A stretch of DNA of 36,802 nt from Streptococcus entericus DSM 14446 (GCF_000380025.1 NZ_KB904162.1:1-36802), one strand, 5' to 3'. Shown: positions 15,859-25,612, numbered from the stretch's first letter. Notes: a model not told the origin generated them from the sequence alone. A program made the numbers and translations.

Positions 15859-18240
15859 ATGTCTAAATACTACCGCACAAAGACTGCTGTGCTTTTAGCA
15901 ACTCTTTTAGCTACTGCCAGCACAAGCCTTGTCAAGGCTGAGGAAAATCAGCCAACAAGCCCTGAGCAAAACAATCCGCTCAATGCAACGCTAAATCAAC
16001 CATCAACACAGACGGATGATCAAGCAGCAGCTTCATCAACCAGCACCGCTCCTCAAAATGCAGAAACAGCTGCTACCGCAACGAACGGTGAGGAGTTTAT
16101 CGCACCAGTTGAAGGGCAGACTGTTGATGTTCGCATCCTGTCCACGACTGACCTCCACACCAACTTAGTCAACTATGACTACTACCAAGATAAGCCATCT
16201 CAAAACCTTGGATTAGCTAAAACCGCTGTGCTTATTGAGGAAGCCAAAGCAGAGAATAGCAACGTTGTTCTTGTTGATAACGGTGACACCATCCAAGGAA
16301 CACCGCTGGGGACTTATAAGTCTACCGTTGACCCTATCGAAGCTGGTGAGCAACACCCGATGTACAAGGCGCTAACTGCTCTTGGTTTTGACGCTGGGAC
16401 ACTTGGGAACCACGAGTTCAACTATGGTTTAGATTATTTGGACAAGGTTGTGGCGACTGCTGGTATGCCTCTGGTAAACGCTAACGTCCTAGACGCACAA
16501 ACCAACCAGCCACTCTATGACACGCACAAGATTCTCACCAAAACGTTCACAGACAAACAAGGAAATCCTGTTAGCTTAAACATTGGTATCACAGGCATCA
16601 CACCGCCTCAAATCCTCAACTGGGACAAATCGCACTTGGAGGGCAAGGTCATCGTCCGTGACGCTGTCGAAGCTCTGGAAGAACTTGTTCCAAAAATCAA
16701 GCAAGCAGGTGCTGATATTGTACTGGTACTCTCCCATTCAGGTATCGGTGATGATGTCTATGATAAGGGAGAAGAAAATGTTGGCTATCAAATCGCAGGC
16801 ATTTCTGGGGTTGATGCCGTTGTGACAGGGCATTCTCACGCAGAGTTCCCAGCAGGAGGCAAGGGGTTCTACAGCCGTTATCCTGGTGTCGATGATGTTA
16901 ACGGTTTGATTAACGGCACTCCAGTTACCATGGCAGGTAAATATGGTGACCACCTCGGTGTCATCGACCTCAACCTCACCTACACTAATGGCAAATGGCA
17001 AACAAATACTGCCAAAGGCGCTATTCGGAAAATCGACACCAAATCGGAAAATGTTAACGCACAAATCTTAGCTATTGCCAAGGAAGCACACGAGGGCACA
17101 GTCGGTTATGTTCGCCAACAAGTTGGCACAACAACAGCACCGATTACAAGCTATTTCGCCTTGGTCAAAGATGACCCATCTATCCAAATCGTTAATAACG
17201 CCCAAATTTGGTATGCTAAACAAGAGCTGACAGGAACACCCGAAGCTAATCTCCCAATTTTATCTGCTGCAGCTCCATTCAAAGCTGGTGGTCGGAATTT
17301 TAGTGATGTGACCAATTACACTGATATCCCTGCTGGGCCGATCGCTATCAAAAACGTGGCTGATCTCTACCTCTATGACAATGTGACAGCTATCCTAAAA
17401 CTGACAGGCGCTGATATTAAAGAATGGCTAGAGATGTCAGCTGGGCAGTTCAACCAGATTGACCCAAGCAGCAAAGACCCTCAATACCTTGTCAACGCAG
17501 ACTATCGCACTTATAACTTTGATGTGATTGATGGATTGACCTATCGCTATGACATCACACAACCAGCCAAATACGACCGCAACGGTAAGCTGGTTAATGC
17601 AGATGCTAGTCGTCTCCGTGATGTCTCTTATCAAGGACAACCGCTAGATGAGCAGCAAGAATTTATCGTGGTGACCAACAACTATCGTGCTAACGGCAAC
17701 TTCCCTGGCGTGGTCAAGGCAAGCCTCAATAAACTGCTCAATTTAGAGAATCGCCAAGCCATTATCAACTACATCATTTCTGAAAAGACAATCAACCCGT
17801 CAGCTGATAATAACTGGGGCTTTACCGACAGCATCAAAGGGCTGGATGTTCGCTTCCTCTCTGCCGATAGTGCTAAAAGCCTAGTGGCTAATGCCAAGGA
17901 CATTACTTATCTCAATCCAGCTGAGAAGAATGACGGCTTTGGTGAATTCCGTCTGGTTTATGTCGAACCAGAGCTAGAACTAGAACCAAATCAGGAACAA
18001 GAGGCTAATGTTCCATCTACTCCTGACAACAAGCGGCAACTGGATGACATCGAGCGCCAAGAGATTCGTGCGATTGTTGCCAAGGCCTTTAATGCCCCTC
18101 AAGCACAGGCAACCCAAACAAGCACCTCTGCTCAGCAATTACCAAAAACAGGCGATAGCAACACCGCTTTGCTAAGCTTGTTAGGGGTACAGATTTTGGG
18201 AAGTCTCGGCCTACTAGCCCGCCGGCCTAAGCAGGACTAA
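15859..18240 (+). CDS. Cell-wall-anchored cyclic-nucleotide phosphodiesterase / 3'-nucleotidase (CpdB/CdnP-like)
   Basis: A 793-residue surface enzyme. It starts MSKYYRTKTA at 15859 behind AAAGGAG, and a signal peptide probably ends at VKA/EE. A low-complexity linker (about 28-80) leads to a calcineurin-like metallophosphatase domain: TTDLHTN (98-100), DNGDTIQG, GNHEFNYG, SHSGIGDD and GHSHAEF, i.e. all metal motifs. The 5'-nucleotidase C-terminal domain with NNYRANGNFPG follows, then a linker, the sortase motif LPKTGD, a hydrophobic segment and a RRPKQD tail. Homologues such as CdnP of group B Streptococcus and SntA of S. suis degrade extracellular cyclic nucleotides, including c-di-AMP, at the cell surface. 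That substrate is inferred here by family. Confidence 0.93.
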   Translation: MSKYYRTKTAVLLATLLATASTSLVKAEENQPTSPEQNNPLNATLNQPSTQTDDQAAASSTSTAPQNAETAATATNGEEFIAPVEGQTVDVRILSTTDLHTNLVNYDYYQDKPSQNLGLAKTAVLIEEAKAENSNVVLVDNGDTIQGTPLGTYKSTVDPIEAGEQHPMYKALTALGFDAGTLGNHEFNYGLDYLDKVVATAGMPLVNANVLDAQTNQPLYDTHKILTKTFTDKQGNPVSLNIGITGITPPQILNWDKSHLEGKVIVRDAVEALEELVPKIKQAGADIVLVLSHSGIGDDVYDKGEENVGYQIAGISGVDAVVTGHSHAEFPAGGKGFYSRYPGVDDVNGLINGTPVTMAGKYGDHLGVIDLNLTYTNGKWQTNTAKGAIRKIDTKSENVNAQILAIAKEAHEGTVGYVRQQVGTTTAPITSYFALVKDDPSIQIVNNAQIWYAKQELTGTPEANLPILSAAAPFKAGGRNFSDVTNYTDIPAGPIAIKNVADLYLYDNVTAILKLTGADIKEWLEMSAGQFNQIDPSSKDPQYLVNADYRTYNFDVIDGLTYRYDITQPAKYDRNGKLVNADASRLRDVSYQGQPLDEQQEFIVVTNNYRANGNFPGVVKASLNKLLNLENRQAIINYIISEKTINPSADNNWGFTDSIKGLDVRFLSADSAKSLVANAKDITYLNPAEKNDGFGEFRLVYVEPELELEPNQEQEANVPSTPDNKRQLDDIERQEIRAIVAKAFNAPQAQATQTSTSAQQLPKTGDSNTALLSLLGVQILGSLGLLARRPKQD

Positions 18241-18248
18241 GAACTTGT

Positions 18249-18282
18249 AAAAACGACAAGAAGATTCTTTCTTGCCGTTTTT
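18249..18282 (+). terminator. Terminator of the surface nucleotidase gene
   Basis: Arms 18249-18262 and 18269-18282 pair with one mismatch (AAAAACG and CAAGAA with TTCTTG and CGTTTTT), T-run at the 3' side, directly after the stop codon. Confidence 0.85.
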
Positions 18283-18314
18283 ATGTTATACTATTTTAGT
18301 AGGAGGTTAGTGGC

Positions 18315-18671
18315 ATGACAAGGACAATGTTACTGAAATTTCTGCGTGAGCTCTCGCTGGGATATTGTTTGCTGTCTCTGGTTGCTCTAGGAATTATGCT
18401 TGTGCACGGTGAGCCTAGCTTTCACTTCAATCGACCACTGGGCGGTGGAATTTGGATGATAGCTATCCTCAGGCATCTACCTTATAAGGGCTGGGGTAAG
18501 TTTTGGCTTGGACTTGGGGTGCCAATTTTAGTTGCTTGGCTATGGCTTGCCTTTTTTCCACAGGGGCTGATGGTCTCGCATGTTCAGCTTATCTGGCTTA
18601 GTCTAGCTTATCTAGTAGCTGGTGGACTCTGTCATGTTTACTTGCAGAAAGGAAGAAAAAATAATGACTAA
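18315..18671 (+). CDS. Small four-helix membrane protein (first of a tandem pair)
   Basis: A 118-residue protein with about four hydrophobic helices (for example LSLGYCLLSLVALGIMLVHG). AGGAGG lies just upstream of the ATG and a TATACT about 25 nt before it, so it has its own short-leader promoter. It is paralogous to the next gene: both share RE-x3-LG, an [IL]MLVHGE/LMVAKGDE segment, an RH-x2-Y-x2-W-x-K motif after helix 2, and similar helix spacing. The layout resembles small DUF3021-type proteins, but I cannot assign a family. Function unknown. Confidence 0.75.
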   Translation: MTRTMLLKFLRELSLGYCLLSLVALGIMLVHGEPSFHFNRPLGGGIWMIAILRHLPYKGWGKFWLGLGVPILVAWLWLAFFPQGLMVSHVQLIWLSLAYLVAGGLCHVYLQKGRKNND

Positions 18672-19005
18672 ACGAATTGCCTTAACAATCGCTCGTGAGG
18701 TTTTTCTGGGAACTGCTCTATCACTCTGTCTCATCGCCCTCTTGATGGTCGCCAAAGGAGACGAGAGTTATTTACTGCGTTTCTTGTTCAGTACAATTTT
18801 CTTGGTAACAGCTGTTTTCAGACATAGCACCTATACAAGCTGGAAAAAATTAGGGCTAATCATTTTACCCATCATAGCTTTAGAATTTATCTGGTTTTCC
18901 TTGACCTCTGGCTTAGTCCTGACCTTGGGACAGGTGCTTCTATACGGTCTGGCGCAAGCTAGTCTAGGGCTGCTCTTACCCTTAGGTCTTCGGACGAACT
19001 CCTAA
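18664..19005 (+). CDS. Small four-helix membrane protein (second of a tandem pair)
   Basis: A 113-residue hydrophobic protein starting MTKRIALTIAREVFLG. It overlaps the preceding gene by 8 nt and has AAAGGAAG before the start. It shares the REV-x-LG start, the VAKGDES loop, and RHSTYTSWKK with its neighbour, so the pair arose by tandem duplication and probably forms a heteromer. The last codons and the stop lie inside a 14-bp hairpin (18972-19015). Function unknown. Confidence 0.75.
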   Translation: MTKRIALTIAREVFLGTALSLCLIALLMVAKGDESYLLRFLFSTIFLVTAVFRHSTYTSWKKLGLIILPIIALEFIWFSLTSGLVLTLGQVLLYGLAQASLGLLLPLGLRTNS

Positions 19006-19015
19006 GGGTAAGAGC
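18972..19015. repeat. 14-bp hairpin spanning the stop codon of the membrane-protein pair
   Basis: Arms 18972-18985 and 19002-19015 are exact reverse complements with a 16-nt loop. The stop codon of the second membrane protein is in the right arm. No T-run follows, so it is not a classical terminator. It may protect the mRNA 3' end or form an imperfect terminator. 19016-19132 shows no other feature apart from the M42 gene ribosome-binding site. Confidence 0.6.
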
Positions 19016-19132
19016 CCTATCTCTGGTCTCACAGGCTCGGTAGAAGTACCTCTAGTCACTAATCACTCGTTTCAAGAAACTGGACTTACTGTCCATCTGC
19101 TCTGCTATTTCCCAAAAAAAGAAAGGACACCT

Positions 19133-20167
19133 ATGACAACTATCGACTACATCACACAACTGACCGCTATCCCATCGCCGACAGGGTTTACGCGCCACAT
19201 CATGGACTGGGTGCAGACCGAGGTCGAGGGGATGGGCTATGCAGCAACTCGAACACCAAAGGACGGGCTACTCGTCACCATCAAGGGGGCAAATGATGAC
19301 AAGCACCGCCTCTTGACGGCTCACCTCGACACGTTAGGCGCCATGGTACGGGCTATCAAACCTGACGGTCGCCTGAAAATAGCCCTAGTCGGTGGCTTTA
19401 CCTACAACGCTATCGAGGGTGAAAACTGTACCATTCATGTGGCGAAAACTGGTCATCAACTATCAGGTACAATCCTGCTCCACCAGACCAGTGTCCATGT
19501 CTATCGTGACGCTGGTAAGCTAGAACGTCAGCAGGACAATATGGAAATTCGACTGGACGAGAAAGTGAAAACAGCTGAAGAGACACGGGCTCTGGGTATT
19601 GAGGTCGGTGATTTCATCTCTTTCGACCCACGAACGGTGGTGACAGAGACCGGCTTTATCAAGTCCCGCCATCTGGATGACAAGGTTTCCGCAGCCATTC
19701 TCCTCAATTTGCTCAAGACCTACAAGGCTGAACAAGTTGAATTGCCTTATACGACGCATGTTTACTTCTCCTCTTTTGAGGAGGTGGGACACGGGGCCAA
19801 CTCAAGCATTCCTGCAAAGACCGTCGAGTACATCGCTGTTGACATGGGGGCAATGGGGGACGACCAGCAGACCGACGAATACACCGTCTCCATTTGTGTC
19901 AAAGACGCGTCAGGACCTTATCATTACGGCCTGCGCCAGCATTTGGTTGCCCTCGCTGAACAGGAACAAATTCCCTATAAGCTGGATATCTACCCCTACT
20001 ACGGTTCGGATGCTTCGGCAGCCATGTCCGCAGGGGCTGAGGTCCGTCACGGGCTTCTAGGAGCTGGTATCGAGTCCAGCCATGCTTACGAGCGCACCCA
20101 CACCGATTCTGTCCAAGCTACCGAACGACTGGTTGATGCTTATCTCAAGAGTGAGATGATTGATTAG
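19133..20167 (+). CDS. M42-family metallo-aminopeptidase
   Basis: A 344-residue cytoplasmic peptidase of the M42 (PepA/TET-like) family, which trims amino acids from peptide N-termini in large oligomeric shells. Metal and catalytic motifs are visible: TAHLDTLG near residues 63-70 (first His and Asp), RHLDDKVSAA (bridging Asp), SSFEEVGHG (catalytic Glu-Glu pair), VDMGAMGD, and the late HAYERTHTDS with the last histidine ligand. AAAGGACA precedes the ATG at 19133. In the same window, Opp and PepF supply and process peptides. Substrate preference (glutamyl or leucyl) cannot be told by eye. Confidence 0.93.
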   Translation: MTTIDYITQLTAIPSPTGFTRHIMDWVQTEVEGMGYAATRTPKDGLLVTIKGANDDKHRLLTAHLDTLGAMVRAIKPDGRLKIALVGGFTYNAIEGENCTIHVAKTGHQLSGTILLHQTSVHVYRDAGKLERQQDNMEIRLDEKVKTAEETRALGIEVGDFISFDPRTVVTETGFIKSRHLDDKVSAAILLNLLKTYKAEQVELPYTTHVYFSSFEEVGHGANSSIPAKTVEYIAVDMGAMGDDQQTDEYTVSICVKDASGPYHYGLRQHLVALAEQEQIPYKLDIYPYYGSDASAAMSAGAEVRHGLLGAGIESSHAYERTHTDSVQATERLVDAYLKSEMID

Positions 20168-20214
20168 CGTTGCTCAGCCTGCCGCTCGATTCTCTGACAA
20201 GAAAGGATAATCTA

Positions 20215-20718
20215 ATGACCACTCTTATCCTCATTCGAGGCAACGCTGGTAGTGGAAAAACCACGCTGGCAACCGTCCTCCAACAGCAACTGGGCGAAAA
20301 TACCCTGCTCCTCTCTCAAGATCTCCTTCGCCGCACTATGCTAAATGCCAAGGACGGCACAAACACGCCGACTATCCCACTCCTCATGAGCTTACTGGAC
20401 ACAGGCAAAACACTTTGTGACACCATTATCATCGAGGGGATATTTCGTTCCGACTGGTATGCACCAGTCTTTGATAAGATAGCTGAGCAGTTTTCTGACC
20501 AACTCCACGCTTATTACTACGATTTACCCTTTGAGGAGACTCTCCGCAGGCATCAGACCCGAGCCAAAGCAGCTGAATTTGGTGAAGAAGCCCTTCGCCG
20601 CTGGTGGGTCGACAAGGACTACCTCACTCAGATACCTGAAACCCTGCTCCCACAAAACCTAAGTTTAGAGGAGGCTGTTCAGCTCGTCTTGGCAGAGGTG
20701 GCGACAACATCGCTTTAG
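20215..20718 (+). CDS. P-loop AAA/zeta-like kinase family protein
   Basis: A 167-residue single-domain P-loop NTPase. The Walker A motif GNAGSGKTT is at residues 9-17. LLSQDLLRRTML and DTIIIEGIFRS fit the strand/helix pattern of small kinases such as shikimate/adenylylsulfate-type or zeta-toxin-like proteins. A lid-like region rich in Arg (TLRRHQTRAKA) follows. The start at 20215 is chosen because AAAGGAT precedes it; an upstream in-frame ATG overlaps the end of the M42 gene. No antitoxin-like partner is visible, so I treat it as a housekeeping kinase-like protein of unknown substrate. Confidence 0.8.
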   Translation: MTTLILIRGNAGSGKTTLATVLQQQLGENTLLLSQDLLRRTMLNAKDGTNTPTIPLLMSLLDTGKTLCDTIIIEGIFRSDWYAPVFDKIAEQFSDQLHAYYYDLPFEETLRRHQTRAKAAEFGEEALRRWWVDKDYLTQIPETLLPQNLSLEEAVQLVLAEVATTSL

Positions 20719-20752
20719 TCATCTGATTGCCTCATCAATTAAGGAAAAAATA

Positions 20753-21862
20753 ATGAAACTATTAAAATCAATACTCGCATTTATTAGCTTTATGGGCTTA
20801 GGATTTGTCGGTGGCTGGCTGATTTCAAGCTTTTTATCGACAAGCCTTCAGACCATTGATGTCCCTGCCAGTCAAGGATGGCTACTATTGCCACTAACAA
20901 TCATTTGCTTTTTACTGGCTGGTATCTTACAAATTGCCATTCATGAGGCTGGGCATGTCTTTTTTGGCTGGCTAACGGGTTATCGGTTCCTCAGTTATCG
21001 TCTGCTCAATCTCCACTGGCAGCGTGTTGATGGCAAACTAAAACTCTTTCGCCATAGTCTCGCTGGAACTGCTGGGCAGGCTTTGATGATACCGCCCCAG
21101 CCTGTTGAGGGCAAAATCCCCTACGTCCTCTCTAATCTCGGTGGAGGCTTGGCCAACCTCATCACCTTGCCGCTCTGCTATGGTCTGACTTATTTCATTC
21201 CTCAATTTGCTCTACTTTGGGACACGCTAGCTTTCTTTGGGTTAATCGGTGCCCTGACAAACTTGATCCCACTGGGCAAGACGTTTCCTAACGATGGCTA
21301 TAACATCTACTCGATTGCCAAGCACCCACTAGGCTCGCTCTACTTTTATGCTCAACTAGCCGTTCATGCCCAGATGACACAAGGCGTGCCCTATCAGGAC
21401 ATGCCAAAAGATCTCTTTCTCATCCCAGAAAAAGAAGACATCACAAATCCCATCATTTTTAGCGCCAGCCTGAACTGGGTCAATCGCCTGATGGCTATGG
21501 AACAGTTTGAAGAAGCACGAAATTATCTGGACAGCTTGGCTATTGACCAACAGCCGCTCAGTCAGATTTATCGGGTTCTAGGGAAAATCACGCTGAGCTA
21601 TCTGGAATTGCTTTGCCAGCAGACCACAAGTATTCCTTTTGACAAAGAGGACTGGAAGCTGATTGGCGCTCTGAGCAAGTCCCAGCCGATGGCCGCCGTC
21701 TTTGCCTATGCCTACCATTCCTTAGTTGATGGCGATGATAAAAAAGCGGAGCAGGCCTTAGAGCAGTTTACTAAACTGGCAAAAACCTATCCCTATCCTG
21801 TCGACTATGCCGATGAAGCGTCGCGCTTACAACGATTTCAGGACATCATGAAAACAAAATGA
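20753..21862 (+). CDS. Membrane zinc-metalloprotease-like protein (HEAGH, site-2-protease-like)
   Basis: A 369-residue protein. The first part is membrane-embedded, with a helix carrying HEAGH at residues 64-68 (HExxH zinc motif) and a later FPNDGYN segment near residue 184 that resembles the third metal ligand (NDG/LDG) of M50 site-2 proteases. Helices around LGGGLANLITLPLCYGL and FFGLIGALTNLIPLG lie between these. The C-terminal half (from about 200) is soluble, with TPR-like alpha-helical character (EEARNYLDSL, KKAEQALEQFTKLAK). No PDZ domain is visible, unlike RseP-type enzymes. It probably cleaves or binds membrane proteins; the substrate is unknown. It is last in a rightward run ending at a bidirectional terminator. 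Confidence 0.78.
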   Translation: MKLLKSILAFISFMGLGFVGGWLISSFLSTSLQTIDVPASQGWLLLPLTIICFLLAGILQIAIHEAGHVFFGWLTGYRFLSYRLLNLHWQRVDGKLKLFRHSLAGTAGQALMIPPQPVEGKIPYVLSNLGGGLANLITLPLCYGLTYFIPQFALLWDTLAFFGLIGALTNLIPLGKTFPNDGYNIYSIAKHPLGSLYFYAQLAVHAQMTQGVPYQDMPKDLFLIPEKEDITNPIIFSASLNWVNRLMAMEQFEEARNYLDSLAIDQQPLSQIYRVLGKITLSYLELLCQQTTSIPFDKEDWKLIGALSKSQPMAAVFAYAYHSLVDGDDKKAEQALEQFTKLAKTYPYPVDYADEASRLQRFQDIMKTK

Positions 21863-21890
21863 AAATTCAGCGATTGACTCGCTGAATTTT
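21862..21890. terminator. Bidirectional terminator between convergent genes
   Basis: Perfect 12-bp stem AAAATTCAGCGA/TCGCTGAATTTT (21862-21873 with 21879-21890), 5-nt loop, T-rich to the right and A-rich to the left. It separates the metalloprotease-like gene from the convergent FNT gene. Confidence 0.85.
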
Positions 21891-21891
21891 T

Positions 21892-22698
21892 TTAGTCAAC
21901 ATAAAGTTTTGATTTATTACTCAACCAGCTATACAGGAGACCGATTAAGATTCCTCCGCCGACATAGTTGCCCAGAGCTGCAAAGAGGAAGTTAGATAAG
22001 ACACTAAGGACAGTCATCCCCTCAATACCACTTCCGAAGGAGAAGAAGGCTAAGGAGAAGAGTGAGAAGTTTGCGATCACGTGCTCGTAGCCTAAGAAGG
22101 CAAAGATAAAGATAATAAAAATCAGAGCAATCACACGTCCTGCGTCGTCCTTCATTCGCATAGAAACGAAAACAGCAATATTAACAACGATATTGGCGAA
22201 AACACCTTCTACAAACTGGGTCAGGGGAGTTTTTGCCAACTTGGCCACAGCTGCCTCAATCAGGTAACTGTCTGCTTCTACATGACCAGCTTGAAATGGT
22301 GTGGTGAAAGACAACAGAAAAGTGATAATCACCGCACCAACAAAGTTAAAGAAGATACAGGTAGCTAGAATTTTGAGGGCCGTTTTGAATGGAATCACCT
22401 TACGATGGACTGCTGAGGTCATGTACATCATGTTGGATGTCCCTAACTCCGCATTCATATAAAGAATCATCACCAAGCACCAGCCAAACATCAAAGAATA
22501 GCTAAATTTCCCGAGACCGTCAACAATATGATTGAGCTTGTCCGCTGTATAAGCTGAAATGGCTAGACCAATTGCCAAGTAAACACTTGCCATGATCGCA
22601 CGAACGGCGTAGGCCCAGAAATTGGTCTCAATCAAATCAGCCTTTTTCTTAATGCTTTTGTCAATGTTATAAATCAGTGTATCCTGATGTTCTGCCAT
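21892..22698 (-). CDS. Formate/nitrite transporter (FNT) family channel
   Basis: A 268-residue membrane protein with six hydrophobic segments, as in the pentameric FNT channels. Family marks are NAELGTSNMMYM (omega-loop/second-helix region), GYEHVIANFSLFSLAFF with the central conserved histidine, and GNYVGGGI in the last repeat. It probably moves formate or other small monovalent anions (formate from pyruvate formate-lyase in a fermenting Streptococcus). GAGGG precedes the ATG. A TATACT with extended TGC lies at 22741-22746. Substrate is inferred by family only. Confidence 0.9.
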   Translation of the reverse strand: MAEHQDTLIYNIDKSIKKKADLIETNFWAYAVRAIMASVYLAIGLAISAYTADKLNHIVDGLGKFSYSLMFGWCLVMILYMNAELGTSNMMYMTSAVHRKVIPFKTALKILATCIFFNFVGAVIITFLLSFTTPFQAGHVEADSYLIEAAVAKLAKTPLTQFVEGVFANIVVNIAVFVSMRMKDDAGRVIALIFIIFIFAFLGYEHVIANFSLFSLAFFSFGSGIEGMTVLSVLSNFLFAALGNYVGGGILIGLLYSWLSNKSKLYVD

Positions 22699-22740
22699 AT
22701 TACAGCCCTCGTTTTCTTTATCATTTTTTTCACAATACCT

Positions 22741-22746
22741 AGTATA
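22741..22746 (-). promoter_or_regulatory. Extended -10 of the FNT gene
   Basis: TATACT on the minus strand preceded by TGC, about 40 nt before the FNT start codon. The -35 is weak. Confidence 0.5.
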
Positions 22747-22859
22747 GCAAAAATTGTGCCAAATAGTAAGCCTTTTTAGCAGAAAAAGAAGAAATTATAC
22801 TGAAAACGGTTCGCTAAACCATCACGAGAGAAAAATAGGACTTGCTAAGAGAAAATTGT

Positions 22860-25556
22860 TTAGCCTGAGTTTCTAAGCCCTGTCGCAATGCCATTGATGG
22901 TCGTATGGATCTGCTTGAGCGCTGTCTCGTCCAACTCCCCTCGTCGGAGACGTTTAATCAATTCAATTTGGACATAATTGAGGACATTGAAGTAAGGGAG
23001 GCGGTAGTCTAAACTGGCTTTTAGGAACGGCAAATCTTCCAACAATTCCTCATGCTGCTCAATCGCTAAAATCATGTCCTTGGTCAACTGCCACTCGTCC
23101 AAAATCAGATTGAAGACCTCACGCACCTCAGGAGACTCGCACATCTGAGCATACTGGAAGGCGATGTTCATGTTGGATTTGGATAAAACCATGTCAACAT
23201 TTGACAACAGTGAGTTAAAGAAGGGCCATTTTTGATACATGTCTTGCAGTTTAGACAGATGGCTAGGGTCTTTATCAATAAAGTGTTTAAAGCTAGAACC
23301 AACCCCATACCAACCTGGCAACATGACGCGGTTCTGTGACCAAGAAAAGACCCAAGGAATAGCACGCAAGCCAGAAATATCAGTGATGGTCTTACGCGCC
23401 GCAGGACGAGACCCGATATTGAGGCTTGAAACCTCACGAATCGGACTAGCCGCAAAGAAATACTCGTAAAAATGCTCATGTCCAAACACCAAATCACGAT
23501 AGCTATCGTAACTGTCTGTCACAATCTCGTCCATCGTATCACGGTAATTATCAATCTGTGTTTCATCCGTAATCATCTGCGTCACCATACGGTTCAAGGT
23601 CGCGGACAGTAACATTTCCAGATTGTAGTAGGCAGTGTCTTTATTGCCGTACTTATTGCCGATCACTTCACCTTGCTCAGTGACCCGAATACGATCTTTT
23701 ATCGACCCAAAGGGCTGTGAGGTGATGGCATCATAGGATGGTCCACCGCCGCGACCAACGGTTCCACCGCGACCGTGGAAGAAGGTGATAGCAACACCGT
23801 GAGCATCTCCAATTTGAGTCAGTTCATTTTGCGCCTTGTAGAGCGTCCAACCTGAAGCAAGATAGCCACCATCCTTGTTAGAATCAGAGTAGCCCAACAT
23901 GATTTCTTGATAGCCCTTGTTCCCTGCAATCCAAGTCTTAGCCACATCTAGGGACAGGTAACGTCGCATGATGTCGCCAGCATTGTCCAAATCCTCGATG
24001 GTTTCAAACAGCGGTACAATCTGAATACGGGCAAAAGCCTTATCGACCAAACCAACTTCTTTTAACAGCACAGCAAGTTCTAGCAAATCCGAGACGCTTT
24101 CTGAGTGCGAAATGATGTGTTGTTTAATAATGTCCTCACCCATCTTATCTTTGAGCTCGCGAGCTGTTTGGTAGATGGCTAGTTCCGAAATGAGTAGGTC
24201 AGACTTTTCTTGATTGGTCGCAGACAACAGACGCGGGTCGTGTTCCAACTGATAAAGCAAGACCCGACATTTATCCTCCTCTGACAGAGCGGTATAGTCT
24301 GCCTCGATATTGGCCGAGCGGAGCAGCTCTGCTACGCATGCTTCATTGATTGATGAGTCTTGACGCATATCGATGGAGGCGAGATAAAAGCCAAAAATCT
24401 CCACAGCCTGCAAAAGTTCTGAAAAGTCACCGTCTACAAGGGTTCCTCCCCCGTGAGCCTGCAGCGATTCTTTCAAAATCACTAAGTCTCGCTGAAAGGC
24501 ATCAGACGTCTCATAACGCGGCGACTCCTCTCCCTGGTCTAACAAGTAAGCAAGAGTATTGACCAACTTTTTCTCAATATAGGTCAAGGCACGACGGTAA
24601 AGTTCTTTTTCACGGAACTCTGATGAGTCTGTTGACAGCTCTGCCATGGCCTGCAAGGCGGCAGAAGCCCCCACGTAGTTCGTTGACAGTGAGAAAATTT
24701 TGTAAAGGCTAGCGATTTTGTCCAAATAATAGCTTAAAATCACCTCAGCTTGTGTTGTGGCAGACAAGCGAAGCGTATCAGCTGTCACAAACGGATTGCC
24801 ATCACGATCCCCGCCAATCCACATCCCCATCGTGATCGGCTTAGGGTTATCCAGTTCAATGCCTCTATCAGCTGCCAGTGCCTTGTACTGCCCCACCAGA
24901 CTAGTGATGGCTTGAATCAAGGATTGGTTGTAGTACTCCGTTACATTGCTGATTTCGTTTTTAACCTTGAGCTTTTTCTCTCGGATAATGTCCGACTGCA
25001 TGATCAGCTCGATATGGCGACGAAGGTCAGCTAGCCACTTGTCTTGGTTGACCAAACCTGCTTTGACATCGCGATATTTTCGTAATAAGAGATGAATCTG
25101 ATTGGTCAACCCCAGCATGGTACGACGCTGTACCTGAGTTGGATGTGCTGTTAAAACCGGAACAACATTGACCTGCTCTAAAATCCGTTTGGCATCATGG
25201 TCTGAGGCAACAGCGTCCAAAGTCAGCGACAGTTTCCCCAGATAATCCTGATTGGTATTATTTTGGTAATTGACCTCATAAGCTAAGTCGACATCCTCTG
25301 AGATATTGATCAGTAAGGGCAAAATCGAAAAATAACGGGACACAATTTCCATCTGTTGGGTGTCCAAACTAGCCACCTCAGCCTCCAAACCTTGGTAGGC
25401 TTGCCGGCGAGACAAGTCTGTCAGGCGTTCAATCACCTCAAACTGCTCATCACCAATCATTCGGCGTGTCACATCCTCCAGCAGTTGCTGCAAGATGGCG
25501 ACTTCCTCCTGAACAGCAGCCTTATTGTTATTACTTTCGAGTTTTTTGATGGTCAT
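22860..25556 (-). CDS. ppc: Phosphoenolpyruvate carboxylase
   Basis: An 898-residue enzyme that adds bicarbonate to PEP to make oxaloacetate, the anaplerotic step feeding aspartate in organisms with an incomplete TCA cycle. Conserved elements are [13 protein letters not shown] (first catalytic His), [25 protein letters not shown] (the glycine loop and Arg cluster) and the C-terminal [11 protein letters not shown], ending in the invariant glycine. The start [11 protein letters not shown] at 25556 is preferred: it matches the usual streptococcal N-terminus and has a GAGG nearby, whereas ATGs at 25586 and 25601 lack a ribosome-binding site. It is transcribed alone; the promoter (TAAAAT with TGG) lies between it and pepF. 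Confidence 0.97.
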   Translation of the reverse strand: MTIKKLESNNNKAAVQEEVAILQQLLEDVTRRMIGDEQFEVIERLTDLSRRQAYQGLEAEVASLDTQQMEIVSRYFSILPLLINISEDVDLAYEVNYQNNTNQDYLGKLSLTLDAVASDHDAKRILEQVNVVPVLTAHPTQVQRRTMLGLTNQIHLLLRKYRDVKAGLVNQDKWLADLRRHIELIMQSDIIREKKLKVKNEISNVTEYYNQSLIQAITSLVGQYKALAADRGIELDNPKPITMGMWIGGDRDGNPFVTADTLRLSATTQAEVILSYYLDKIASLYKIFSLSTNYVGASAALQAMAELSTDSSEFREKELYRRALTYIEKKLVNTLAYLLDQGEESPRYETSDAFQRDLVILKESLQAHGGGTLVDGDFSELLQAVEIFGFYLASIDMRQDSSINEACVAELLRSANIEADYTALSEEDKCRVLLYQLEHDPRLLSATNQEKSDLLISELAIYQTARELKDKMGEDIIKQHIISHSESVSDLLELAVLLKEVGLVDKAFARIQIVPLFETIEDLDNAGDIMRRYLSLDVAKTWIAGNKGYQEIMLGYSDSNKDGGYLASGWTLYKAQNELTQIGDAHGVAITFFHGRGGTVGRGGGPSYDAITSQPFGSIKDRIRVTEQGEVIGNKYGNKDTAYYNLEMLLSATLNRMVTQMITDETQIDNYRDTMDEIVTDSYDSYRDLVFGHEHFYEYFFAASPIREVSSLNIGSRPAARKTITDISGLRAIPWVFSWSQNRVMLPGWYGVGSSFKHFIDKDPSHLSKLQDMYQKWPFFNSLLSNVDMVLSKSNMNIAFQYAQMCESPEVREVFNLILDEWQLTKDMILAIEQHEELLEDLPFLKASLDYRLPYFNVLNYVQIELIKRLRRGELDETALKQIHTTINGIATGLRNSG

Positions 25557-25612
25557 CCGTCGCCTCACTTTCTTGGTTTTGGACATGGCAGAGCTTGCCA
25601 CTAAGTCTTTTC

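Noticed and set aside
20215..20718. Zeta-toxin of a toxin-antitoxin pair
   Set aside because: The P-loop fits, but there is no adjacent small antitoxin gene and the neighbours are housekeeping genes.
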